A stretch of DNA of 21,203 bases from JBDTDV01 sp039922875 (GTDB lineage: Bacteria; Actinomycetota; Actinomycetes; Actinomycetales; Microbacteriaceae). Where the stretch lies: contig JBDTDV010000078.1 of NCBI GenBank assembly GCA_039922875.1, positions 1 to 21,203 on the forward strand, in the 5' to 3' direction. The notes beneath the pieces are model-generated. The model worked only from the letters and a program-made list of their open reading frames with translations, was not told the DNA's origin and did not search any database. The translations under genes and the position numbers were made by a program. Shown here piece by piece: positions 14,616 through 21,203 of this stretch. Positions within the stretch are counted from its first letter, which is position 1; each line of letters opens with the position of its first letter.

Positions 14616-15980
14616 ATGCTGATCTCCAAATATTCCGCGCCAGACTTCAATCCTTACGAAGACCAGGCCCCCAACGAACCCAACGCGCTATGGCCGGCCC
14701 CGGTCGCACAGGCGCCTCTGACGGCCACGCTCACCCTGCCCGGATCCAAGTCGCTGACAAATCGCGAACTCGTCGTGTCTGCTCTGGCCGACGGCCCCTC
14801 TGTTTTGCACGCGCCGTTGCATTCCCGAGACAGCACGGCGATGGTGGAATCGCTGCGCTCCCTGGGCGCCGAAATTCACGAACGACCCGGTCGCGGATCC
14901 TTCGGACCCGACCTGGTGATCACTCCGGGTGAGCTCTTCGGCAGCACCACCATCGACTGCGGCCAGGCCGGCACCGTGATGCGCTTCGTGCCGCCGGTTG
15001 CCGCGCTAGGACTGGGCCCGACCACCTTCGACGCCGACGACTCGGCCAGATCCCGGCCGATGTCCACCATGATCGACGCGTTGCGGGAACTCGGGGTCGA
15101 CATCAACGACGACCACCGCAGACATCTGCCGTTCACCGTGCACGGCACCGGATCCGTCACCGGCGGAGACGTGACTATTGACGCCTCGGAGTCCAGCCAG
15201 TTCGTCTCGGGCCTTCTGCTGTCGGCGGCACGGTTCCAGTCCGGACTTCGGCTGCGGCACCGCGGCGATCGGCTGCCGAGCCTGCCCCACATTCAGATGA
15301 CCATGGCCACTCTGGCAGCCCGCGGGGTTGTCGTCGACCAGAACCCGGCAGAGCAGTCCTGGGAGATTCAGCCGGGCAGTATCGCCGGGGCAGAGGTAGA
15401 CGTTGAGCCGGACCTCTCCAATGCGGCACCATTTCTGGCCGCGGCGCTGGTCGCCGGGGGCAGCGTCACCATCGGCGGCTGGCCGGCCTCGACCACCCAG
15501 GTCGGCGCGGATCTCATCGAGCTGCTGCCCCTGTTCGGCGCGGAGGTCAGCAGAGCCGGCGACCGGGTGACTGTCGGATCCGGCGACGGCATCCGAGGCG
15601 TAACGCTGGATCTGACCTCGGGCGGCGAGCTGGCGCCGGCCCTGATCGCGATCGCGGCTCTGGCGGATGGGCCGAGTGAGATCACCGGGATCGGCCACAT
15701 CCGAAATCACGAGACGAACCGGCTGGCCGCTCTAGTCGCGGAGATCAACGGCATCGGCGGCAGCGTCACCGAACTCGACGATGGTCTCCGGATCGAGCCA
15801 CGACCGCTGCACGGCGGCGTCTGGCGCAGCTACAACGACCATCGGATGGCAACGGCCGGAGCTATCATCGGCCTGGTCGTCCCGGGCATCGAGATCGAGA
15901 ACATCGCCACGACCGCTAAGACACTGCCGCAGTTCCCGCAGTTGTGGCAGGCAATGGTCAACGGGGAATCCTCCGTATGA
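14616..15980 (+). CDS. aroA: 3-phosphoshikimate 1-carboxyvinyltransferase (EPSP synthase)
   Basis: The sixth shikimate-pathway enzyme, joining phosphoenolpyruvate to shikimate-3-phosphate; 454 residues, cytosolic, two inside-out alpha/beta domains. Motifs: LPGSKSLTNR with K45, DCGQAGTVMRF at about 114-124 (the PEP/glyphosate loop), SARSRPMSTM near 145-155, DASESSQFVSGLLLSAAR near 188-205, and YNDHRMA at 406-412. The N-terminus is about 25-30 residues longer than the minimal enzyme, as in other actinobacteria. There is no Shine-Dalgarno site before the ATG. CTGACC at 14585-14590 and GATAAC at 14608-14613 are 17 bp apart and would start a nearly leaderless message, though this is tentative. It is divergent from the sigma gene and 31 bases upstream of rsgA, a linkage common in actinobacteria. 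Confidence 0.95.
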   Translation: MLISKYSAPDFNPYEDQAPNEPNALWPAPVAQAPLTATLTLPGSKSLTNRELVVSALADGPSVLHAPLHSRDSTAMVESLRSLGAEIHERPGRGSFGPDLVITPGELFGSTTIDCGQAGTVMRFVPPVAALGLGPTTFDADDSARSRPMSTMIDALRELGVDINDDHRRHLPFTVHGTGSVTGGDVTIDASESSQFVSGLLLSAARFQSGLRLRHRGDRLPSLPHIQMTMATLAARGVVVDQNPAEQSWEIQPGSIAGAEVDVEPDLSNAAPFLAAALVAGGSVTIGGWPASTTQVGADLIELLPLFGAEVSRAGDRVTVGSGDGIRGVTLDLTSGGELAPALIAIAALADGPSEITGIGHIRNHETNRLAALVAEINGIGGSVTELDDGLRIEPRPLHGGVWRSYNDHRMATAGAIIGLVVPGIEIENIATTAKTLPQFPQLWQAMVNGESSV

Positions 15981-16011
15981 CCGGCTTCGTTATCCGCTCG
16001 GCGGCGCCTGC

Positions 16012-17064
16012 ATGAGTTGGTGGTCCGACGACGGCGACAACGCGGAGGATGTGCCGGATTACGACGAGTTCGACGAAACCGACGTGCGGATCCGACCGGG
16101 CCGACACGGCTCGCGGCCGCGGACGAAGATCCGACCCGACCACGACGATGCGCTGATCGGCCGGATCCTCTCCGTCGATCGCGGTCGTTACACCGCGCTG
16201 CTTGACGAAGACACCGACCGGGAGCGCAGTATCACCGCGACTCGCGCCAGCGAGCTGCGCAAGCACGCGGTCGTCACCGGCGACCGGGTCGACCTGGTCG
16301 GCGACACGACGGGGGCGGCGGGATCGTTGGCCCGAATCGTGCGGATCCGGCCACGGCGTACACTACTGCGCCGCAGCGCTGACGATACCGACGAGGTTGA
16401 GCGGATCATCGTGGCCAACGCCGATCAGATGCTCATCGTCATCGCCGCCGCGAACCCAGAGCCGCGGATCCGGCTGGTCGACCGTTATCTCGTCGCAGCG
16501 TACGATGCCGGAATCAGCCCCATCCTGTGCATCACGAAGACTGATCTGGCCGACCCGGCCGAGTTCCTGGAGAACTTCGCCGGCCTCGATCTTTCGGTGG
16601 TCACCAGCCGGGAGGACGACATCCCGCTGGAGGCGATCGCAGCCACCCTGATCGGCCACGACACCGTCGCCGTCGGCCACTCCGGGGTGGGCAAGTCCAC
16701 GCTGGTGAACGCCTTGGTGCCAAGTGCCCACCGCGCGACCGGCCGGGTCAACGACGTCACCGGCCGCGGCCGGCACACCTCGTCCTCCACGATCTCTCTG
16801 CGGATCGAGACGCCCGCCGGCCGTGGCTGGGTAATCGACACCCCTGGCGTGCGCTCGTTTGGACTCGGTCACATCGACACCGACAACATCCTGCGCGCAT
16901 TCACCGACCTCGCGGTGATCGCCGAGGACTGCCCGCGCGGCTGCACTCACTTGCCGGATGCGCCAGACTGTGCGATCAACGAGGTGGTGGCGGCGGGCGA
17001 GCTGGGCGCCATCGGCCGCGTGCGGCTGGAATCGCTGCAACGCCTGCTGCTGGCACTGCGCTGA
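16012..17064 (+). CDS. rsgA: Ribosome small-subunit-dependent GTPase A
   Basis: A circularly permuted GTPase of 350 residues that acts in late 30S subunit maturation. The first 45 residues are acidic then basic, followed by an OB-fold (about 46-110). The GTPase motifs come in permuted order: G4 as TKTD (175-178, where many homologues have NKxD), G1 GHSGVGKS (222-229), G2 around RGRHTSS (about 252-258) and G3 DTPG (276-279). A C-terminal zinc knuckle has C307, C311, H313 and C320. Start: the ATG at 16012 opens MSWWSDDGDN like actinobacterial relatives. No clear ribosome binding site precedes it, so coupling to aroA, which ends 31 bases earlier, is likely. The frame stays open upstream inside aroA, but that part is a shadow. 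In some relatives hisN follows; here a terminator does. Confidence 0.93.
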   Translation: MSWWSDDGDNAEDVPDYDEFDETDVRIRPGRHGSRPRTKIRPDHDDALIGRILSVDRGRYTALLDEDTDRERSITATRASELRKHAVVTGDRVDLVGDTTGAAGSLARIVRIRPRRTLLRRSADDTDEVERIIVANADQMLIVIAAANPEPRIRLVDRYLVAAYDAGISPILCITKTDLADPAEFLENFAGLDLSVVTSREDDIPLEAIAATLIGHDTVAVGHSGVGKSTLVNALVPSAHRATGRVNDVTGRGRHTSSSTISLRIETPAGRGWVIDTPGVRSFGLGHIDTDNILRAFTDLAVIAEDCPRGCTHLPDAPDCAINEVVAAGELGAIGRVRLESLQRLLLALR

Positions 17065-17083
17065 TCAGGGCACTGCGCTGATC
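17052..17083. repeat. Direct repeat spanning the rsgA stop codon
   Basis: GCACTGCGCTGATC occurs at 17053-17066, where it contains the last rsgA codons and the stop, and again at 17070-17083. Both copies are preceded by G and can pair with the same downstream arm (17085-17098). Confidence 0.8.
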
Positions 17084-17108
17084 GGATCAGCGCAGTGCGA
17101 GCTTTTGC
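17070..17108 (+). terminator. Rho-independent terminator of aroA-rsgA
   Basis: GCACTGCGCTGAT (17070-17082) pairs perfectly with 17086-17098 around a three-base loop CGG. It is followed by GAGCTTTT, a short T-run. The hairpin begins six bases after the rsgA stop codon and separates rsgA from the sugar operon. Confidence 0.75.
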
Positions 17109-17151
17109 CGGACGATTTCAGCGTCGCAGCCAAATTGTGTTCTCGTTCCTG

Positions 17152-17159
17152 AACCGGTT
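17152..17159. promoter_or_regulatory. Candidate operator of the sugar operon
   Basis: AACCGGTT is a perfect dyad with a central CG, a core found in many LacI-family operators. It lies in the 179-base gap (17099-17277) before the first sugar gene, just upstream of a -10-like TATGCT at 17164-17169. No good -35 is spaced to it. The rest of the gap shows no gene. Confidence 0.35.
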
Positions 17160-17277
17160 AGGTTATGCTCTCAAAAGACACCGTCTCATCATTGCGCTGG
17201 ACTGAATCCGTTCAACGGCATGGGATCGGCCAGACCGTGACCGGGAGACCGGCCGAGAACACACGACAGGAGAACCC

Positions 17278-18063
17278 GTGCCAACGATGCCAGCCCTTTC
17301 CGTTCAGCTCTACAGCCTTCGAGCGGCGATCGAGTCCGACCTGCCGACCACGATCAAGCGTGTGGCCGACATCGGCTTCACCAGGGTTGAGCCGTACAAC
17401 TTTGTGTCAACCGTCGATGCGCTGGCAGCCGCACTCGATGCGAACAACCTCACCGCACCGTCCGCGCATGCGCATCTCCTGGATGGAAATGAGGAGGACG
17501 TCTTCAAAGCCGCACAGCGGTTGGGGGTCACCACGGTCGTGCACCCACATGTCGATCCGGAGAAGTGGCGCAGCGCCGGCGACATCCGAGCCACCGCCGA
17601 AGCGCTGAATACGGTCGCGGCCAAAGCGGCAGACCACGGCCTTCGAATCGGCTATCACAACCACTGGTTCGAGCTGGAGTTTGTGCTGGATGGCCGCACC
17701 GGGCTGGAGATCCTCGCCGAAGCGCTGGACCCGAATGTCGTGTTGGAATTGGACACGTATTGGGCTGCGGCCGGTGGTCAAGACGTCGTGGCCCTGCTCG
17801 GGCGCCTTGGCGACCGGGTGCGACTGCTCCACGTCAAGGATGGCCCGATTCAGGTGGACCCGGCAACCCAGGTGGCGGTCGGCTCCGGGGCGATGCCGAT
17901 CTGGGACATCATCGCCGCCGCGAAGAGCCTCGAGGTGCCGGTGGTCGAACTCGACGACTTCGCCGCAGACATGTTCGACGCACTTTCGGACAGCTTCGAT
18001 TATCTCAGCGCCGGGCAGCCTGCTCCGGCCGATGCGAACCCCGCGGCAACGGCCCGCGCATGA
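17278..18063 (+). CDS. Sugar phosphate isomerase/epimerase-like TIM-barrel protein
   Basis: A cytosolic protein of 261 residues with the xylose-isomerase-like (AP endonuclease 2) TIM-barrel fold. It starts LSVQLYSLRAAIESDLP. The four expected metal ligands are in place: E132 (NHWFELEF), D159 (LELDTYW), H185 (LLHVKDG) and E224 (VVELDDF). Such proteins isomerise, epimerise or dehydrate keto-sugars and inosose-like compounds; the substrate is not readable. The last 15 residues are Pro/Ala-rich and disordered. Start: GTG at 17278 with AGGAG five bases upstream. The stop overlaps the next ATG by four bases (ATGA), showing tight coupling. It is the first gene of a four-gene operon and follows a candidate operator at 17152-17159. 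Confidence 0.85.
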   Translation: MPTMPALSVQLYSLRAAIESDLPTTIKRVADIGFTRVEPYNFVSTVDALAAALDANNLTAPSAHAHLLDGNEEDVFKAAQRLGVTTVVHPHVDPEKWRSAGDIRATAEALNTVAAKAADHGLRIGYHNHWFELEFVLDGRTGLEILAEALDPNVVLELDTYWAAAGGQDVVALLGRLGDRVRLLHVKDGPIQVDPATQVAVGSGAMPIWDIIAAAKSLEVPVVELDDFAADMFDALSDSFDYLSAGQPAPADANPAATARA

Positions 18064-19217
18064 GCGCCTCTGCCACGGCAGCTCCCGCCGCCATGCTGGT
18101 CCGCCCGGCCGCCGCACCGGCCGGCCCGGTAGGCGTCGCGGTGATCGGCGCCGGCACGATCAGCAAGGAATATCTGCGCAACCTGACCGCATTCCCCGAT
18201 CTGACAGTGCACGTGGTCGCCGACATCTCCGAAACCGTCGCCGCCGAGCGGGCCGCGGAATTCGGCATCGAGGCCCACGGCGGCATTGAGGCGGCATTGA
18301 GCCACCCGGATGTCGAGATCATCGTGAATCTGACCATTCCGTCTGCGCACGTACAGGTCGCCACCGCGGCGGTCAACGCCGGCAAGCACGTCTGGAGCGA
18401 GAAGCCGTTCTCCCTGGATCGGGAGTCCGGCAAAGAGCTGCTCGCCTCCGCCCAGCGCGCCGGCGTGCGCCTGGGCTCTGCGCCGGACACCTTCCTCGGG
18501 GCGGGCCTGCAGACGGCGCGGCGGATGATCGAGCACGGCGACATCGGCACTCCACTGACCGCGCTCACCCTGATGCAGTCCCCTGGACCGGAATCGTGGC
18601 ATCCAAACCCTGCCTTTCTGTTCCAGGAGGGCGCTGGCCCGCTGTTCGATATCGGACCGTACTACCTGACCACCCTGATCCAAACCTTCGGATCGATCGC
18701 CCGCGTCGCCGGACTGGGCTCGACGTCCCGTCAAACCCGCATAATCGGCACTGGCCCGAAGGCCGGTGAGGAGTTCGCTGTCACCGTCCCGAGCCACGTC
18801 AGCGCCATCGCGGAGTTCGAGGGTGGAGCGTCCTCGCAAAGCATCTTCAGCTTCGACTCCCCCCGGCCGCGCACCGGTTTCGTCGAGGTGACCGGCACAG
18901 AGGCCGTGATCGCGCTTCCCGACCCGAACACATTCGACGGTGACATCCGGATTCACCGCCTCGGCGCCGAGGATTGGGAATCCATGCCCTGCGTCGGTGC
19001 GACCGCAACGCGCGGGTCAGGGGTACTCGAAATGGCCAGGGCCATCCGCGCCGGCCGCCCGCATCGAGCGCAGGGCGAGCTGGCCTACCATGTGCTGGAT
19101 GCGATGGTCTCCATCGAGCAGTCGATCGCCGAGCGTCGGTTCGTCGACGTCGAGAGCACCGTCTCACCGGTGCCAGTACTTCCAGAAGACTGGGATCCGA
19201 CGGTGTCGACCCTGTAA
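18060..19217 (+). CDS. Gfo/Idh/MocA-family NAD(P)-dependent oxidoreductase (first of two)
   Basis: A cytosolic dehydrogenase of 385 residues. A Pro/Ala-rich leader of about 20 residues precedes the Rossmann segment GVAVIGAGTISKEYL (about 23-38). The family signature EKP is at 114-116, with the conserved lysine K115 in WSEKPFSLD. The C-terminal dimerisation/substrate domain starts near 135 and contains GPLFDIGPYYLT. There D197 is present, but the position four residues on, usually histidine, is Y201. That altered DxxxH pair is seen in a subgroup of the family and may shift substrate or proton relay. Known members oxidise a hydroxyl of a sugar, inositol or glycoside. The start overlaps the preceding stop; it is 29 bases before the next gene. 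Confidence 0.87.
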   Translation: MSASATAAPAAMLVRPAAAPAGPVGVAVIGAGTISKEYLRNLTAFPDLTVHVVADISETVAAERAAEFGIEAHGGIEAALSHPDVEIIVNLTIPSAHVQVATAAVNAGKHVWSEKPFSLDRESGKELLASAQRAGVRLGSAPDTFLGAGLQTARRMIEHGDIGTPLTALTLMQSPGPESWHPNPAFLFQEGAGPLFDIGPYYLTTLIQTFGSIARVAGLGSTSRQTRIIGTGPKAGEEFAVTVPSHVSAIAEFEGGASSQSIFSFDSPRPRTGFVEVTGTEAVIALPDPNTFDGDIRIHRLGAEDWESMPCVGATATRGSGVLEMARAIRAGRPHRAQGELAYHVLDAMVSIEQSIAERRFVDVESTVSPVPVLPEDWDPTVSTL

Positions 19218-19246
19218 ACGACGCGACCAGCTAAGCGGAGAATGAT

Positions 19247-20467
19247 ATGACGACCATCAACACCACCAGCGCGGACCGGATTACGCCGCTACCGAGGCCA
19301 CGGACTCTGGGGGTAGCAATGATCGGCCACGCATTCATGGGCAGGGCGCACTCGAACGCCTGGCGCAACGTCGCATCGTTCTTCACGGTACCGGCATTCG
19401 CACAACGTGTACTGGTCGGCCGTGACCCGAGCGCGACGGCCGCTGCCGCGGCCCGCCTCGGTTGGGCCGAGGCGGCGACAGATTGGCGCACGGCGATCGC
19501 CCGCGAAGACGTCGACATCGTCGATATCTGCGCTCCCGGTCAGCTGCACGCCGAGATCGCCATCGCGGCGCTGCGGGCCGGCAAACACGTCCTGGTGGAG
19601 AAGCCCCTGGCGAACACACTGGACCAAGCGCAGAGGATGACGGCGGCGGCGGTCGAGGCTGCCAGGCGCGGCATCGTCGCGATGATCGGTTTCAACTACC
19701 GTCGGGTACCGGCACTCGCGCTGGCCAGGCAGCTGATCGCCGACGGCAAGCTGGGTACGATCCGGCAGGTGCGCGCCGCCTACCTGCAGGATTGGCTGGT
19801 CGACGCTCATTCGCCAATGAGCTGGCGGTTACGAACCGAGACCGCCGGCTCGGGCGCACTCGGTGACCTCGCCTCTCACGTCGTCGATCAACTCCAGTTC
19901 CTCCTGGCCGACCGGATCACGGCGGTCTCCGGCAGAACTCACACCTTCGTCGCCGAGCGTCCCGGCCCCGACGGCCTCGAACCGGTGACGGTCGACGACG
20001 CGGCGTGGGCGATACTCCGATTCGGCTCAGGGGCGCTCGGGAGCATTGAGGTGTCTCGAATGGCGACCGGGGCCAAGAACGAACTGACCATTGAAATCTA
20101 CGGTTCCGCCGGTGCGCTGAGATTCAATCTGGAACGGCTCAACGAGCTTCTCTTCCTGGATGCGACCGAACCGCCTCGCGAACAGGGTTTCCGACGCATC
20201 TTGACTACCGAGCCGGAGCACCCATACTTCGGCGCCTGGTGGCCGCAAGGGCACGTTCTCGGTTGGGAGCACACCTTCACCCACGAGATCAAAGAATTTC
20301 TCACCGCGGTGGATGCCGGCTATCCAGCCGCCCCATCCTTTGATGACGGCCTCGCGGTCCAGCGCGTCCTGCACGCGATCACGTTGAGCGCCGCACGCGG
20401 AGGAACCGAGATCTCAATCGACCCGGCCGACCCGGAACCCGAAATGCACCGCACAATGAACGATTAG
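19247..20467 (+). CDS. Gfo/Idh/MocA-family NAD(P)-dependent oxidoreductase (second of two)
   Basis: A cytosolic dehydrogenase of 406 residues, clearly diverged from its upstream neighbour. The Rossmann segment is GVAMIGHAFMGRAHSNAW (22-39), a form typical of one large subgroup in which a histidine follows the first glycine. EKP is at 118-120 (K119). The catalytic pair is intact in GDLASHVVD (D207 and H211). The C-terminal domain carries tryptophan-rich stretches (SPMSWRLRTE and FGAWWPQGHVLGWEH) that probably line the sugar site. Start: ATG at 19247 with AGCGGAG six bases upstream. It ends eight bases before the next start. With the first dehydrogenase it may carry out oxidation and re-reduction at a sugar carbon; this is inference. 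Confidence 0.88.
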   Translation: MTTINTTSADRITPLPRPRTLGVAMIGHAFMGRAHSNAWRNVASFFTVPAFAQRVLVGRDPSATAAAAARLGWAEAATDWRTAIAREDVDIVDICAPGQLHAEIAIAALRAGKHVLVEKPLANTLDQAQRMTAAAVEAARRGIVAMIGFNYRRVPALALARQLIADGKLGTIRQVRAAYLQDWLVDAHSPMSWRLRTETAGSGALGDLASHVVDQLQFLLADRITAVSGRTHTFVAERPGPDGLEPVTVDDAAWAILRFGSGALGSIEVSRMATGAKNELTIEIYGSAGALRFNLERLNELLFLDATEPPREQGFRRILTTEPEHPYFGAWWPQGHVLGWEHTFTHEIKEFLTAVDAGYPAAPSFDDGLAVQRVLHAITLSAARGGTEISIDPADPEPEMHRTMND

Positions 20468-20475
20468 GAGCACCC

Positions 20476-21203
20476 ATGCCTCGCCCATATACCCTCTTCA
20501 CCGGCCAATGGGCCGACCTCCCGTTTGAAAAGGTGGCCGAACTGGCCGGCGAGTGGGGCTACGACGGTCTCGAGATCGCCGTCTCCGGTGACCATCTCGA
20601 TGCCTATCGGTGGGACGATGACGCGTACATCCAGAATCGCTTGGACATCCTGGAGAAGAACCACCTGAAGGTGTGGGCCATCTCCAACCACCTCAAGGGT
20701 CAGGCAGTGTGCGACAACCCCATCGACTTCCGACACCGGGCGATCGTCGGCAGCACTGTTTGGGGAGACGGCGACCCCGAAGGCGTCCGCCAACGGGCGG
20801 CGCACGAGATGAAGCTCACCGCACGCCTGGCGCAGAAGCTCGGCGTGAAGACGGTGGTCGGCTTCACCGGCTCGTCGATCTGGCAGTACGTGGCGATGTT
20901 CCCGCCGGTTCCCGCCGACGTGATCGACGCCGGCTATCAGGACTTCGCGGACCGCTGGAATCCGATCCTCGATGTGTTCGACCAGTGCGGGGTTCGTTTC
21001 GCACACGAGGTACACCCCTCCGAGATCGCGTACGACTACTGGACTACGGTGCGCACCCTGGAGGCGATCGGGCACCGCGAGGCATTCGGGCTGAACTGGG
21101 ACCCGAGCCACTTCATCTGGCAGCAAATCGACCCGGTGAGCTTCATCTGGGACTTCAAGGACCGGATCTATCACGTCGACTGCAAAGACACCAAGATGCG
21201 CAT
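20476..21203 (+). CDS. Sugar phosphate isomerase/epimerase-like TIM-barrel protein, 3' end cut off
   Basis: The window holds 242 complete codons and the frame is still open; relatives run to roughly 330 residues. The sequence opens YTLFTGQWADLPFEKVAELAGEWGYDGLEIA. Metal-site candidates are E178 (FAHEVHPSE), D209 and H212 (NWDPSHFIW) and H233 (YHVDCKD). It is only remotely like the TIM barrel at 17278, so it is not a recent duplicate. Close types commonly sit beside Gfo/Idh/MocA genes. Related folds include keto-sugar isomerases and the catalytic subunit of C-glycoside deglycosidases, so isomerase or lyase activity are both open. Start: ATG at 20476 with TTAGGAG five bases upstream. It is the fourth gene of the operon. 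Confidence 0.87.
   Translation, partial: MPRPYTLFTGQWADLPFEKVAELAGEWGYDGLEIAVSGDHLDAYRWDDDAYIQNRLDILEKNHLKVWAISNHLKGQAVCDNPIDFRHRAIVGSTVWGDGDPEGVRQRAAHEMKLTARLAQKLGVKTVVGFTGSSIWQYVAMFPPVPADVIDAGYQDFADRWNPILDVFDQCGVRFAHEVHPSEIAYDYWTTVRTLEAIGHREAFGLNWDPSHFIWQQIDPVSFIWDFKDRIYHVDCKDTKMR

Noticed and set aside
15781..16011. Upstream extension of the rsgA frame into aroA
   Set aside because: The added residues are a shadow of the aroA end; RsgA homology begins at MSWW (16012).
17565..18059. Upstream extension of the first Gfo/Idh/MocA frame
   Set aside because: It overlaps the TIM-barrel gene in another frame and has no conserved sequence; the ATGA overlap at 18060 is the natural start.
18000..18956. 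318-codon minus-strand frame opposite the first Gfo/Idh/MocA gene
   Set aside because: Antisense shadow of a gene with intact family motifs; no support of its own.

Overview
The window is high-GC DNA with the gene content of an actinobacterium, most likely a member of Microbacteriaceae. The reasoning rests on a two-in-one 2-oxoglutarate decarboxylase/dehydrogenase (Kgd/OdhA type), a GuaB1-type GMP reductase, a SigR/RsrA thiol-stress pair divergent from aroA-rsgA (an arrangement also found around sigH/aroA/rsgA in mycobacteria and streptomycetes), and a giant Ig-repeat surface protein. The family-level placement is inference; nothing here is a species marker.

Layout. Positions 1-7051 are all on the minus strand. 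Reading that strand, the order is guaB1, a DUF4304-like protein, a small antibiotic-biosynthesis-monooxygenase (ABM) domain protein, then a very large membrane-anchored Ig-repeat protein that runs off the left edge. Divergent from guaB1 is kgd (7190-11080, plus). kgd converges on a minus-strand MMPL-family transporter (11158-13377). Upstream of that on the minus strand are the zinc anti-sigma factor (13591-13833) and its sigma factor (13830-14507). Divergent from these are aroA and rsgA (14616-17064). After a strong terminator comes a four-gene sugar cassette (17278 to the right edge): a xylose-isomerase-like TIM barrel, two Gfo/Idh/MocA oxidoreductases, and a second TIM barrel cut by the window end.

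How the genes work together. Housekeeping functions (TCA cycle, purine interconversion, shikimate pathway, 30S ribosome maturation) are interleaved with stress control (sigma/anti-sigma) and an accessory catabolic operon. The sugar operon has all genes on one strand, overlaps or gaps of at most 29 nt and good ribosome binding sites. It looks like an oxidise-and-isomerise or oxidise-and-eliminate route for a sugar, polyol or glycoside whose identity cannot be read from sequence.

Non-coding structure is the most distinctive part. Two related long palindromes with 14-nt loops sit on either side of the MMPL gene. They differ by a compensated base pair, and one forms the MMPL stop codon. Other signals are a tandem 19-bp repeat with internal dyads in the sigma/aroA divergent promoter, a perfect 12-bp dyad upstream of the MMPL start, a 15-bp G-rich tandem repeat, a hairpin abutting the guaB1 start codon, and a duplicated segment across the rsgA stop codon that can compete for the terminator arm. 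No tRNA, rRNA, CRISPR array, transposase or integrase was seen.
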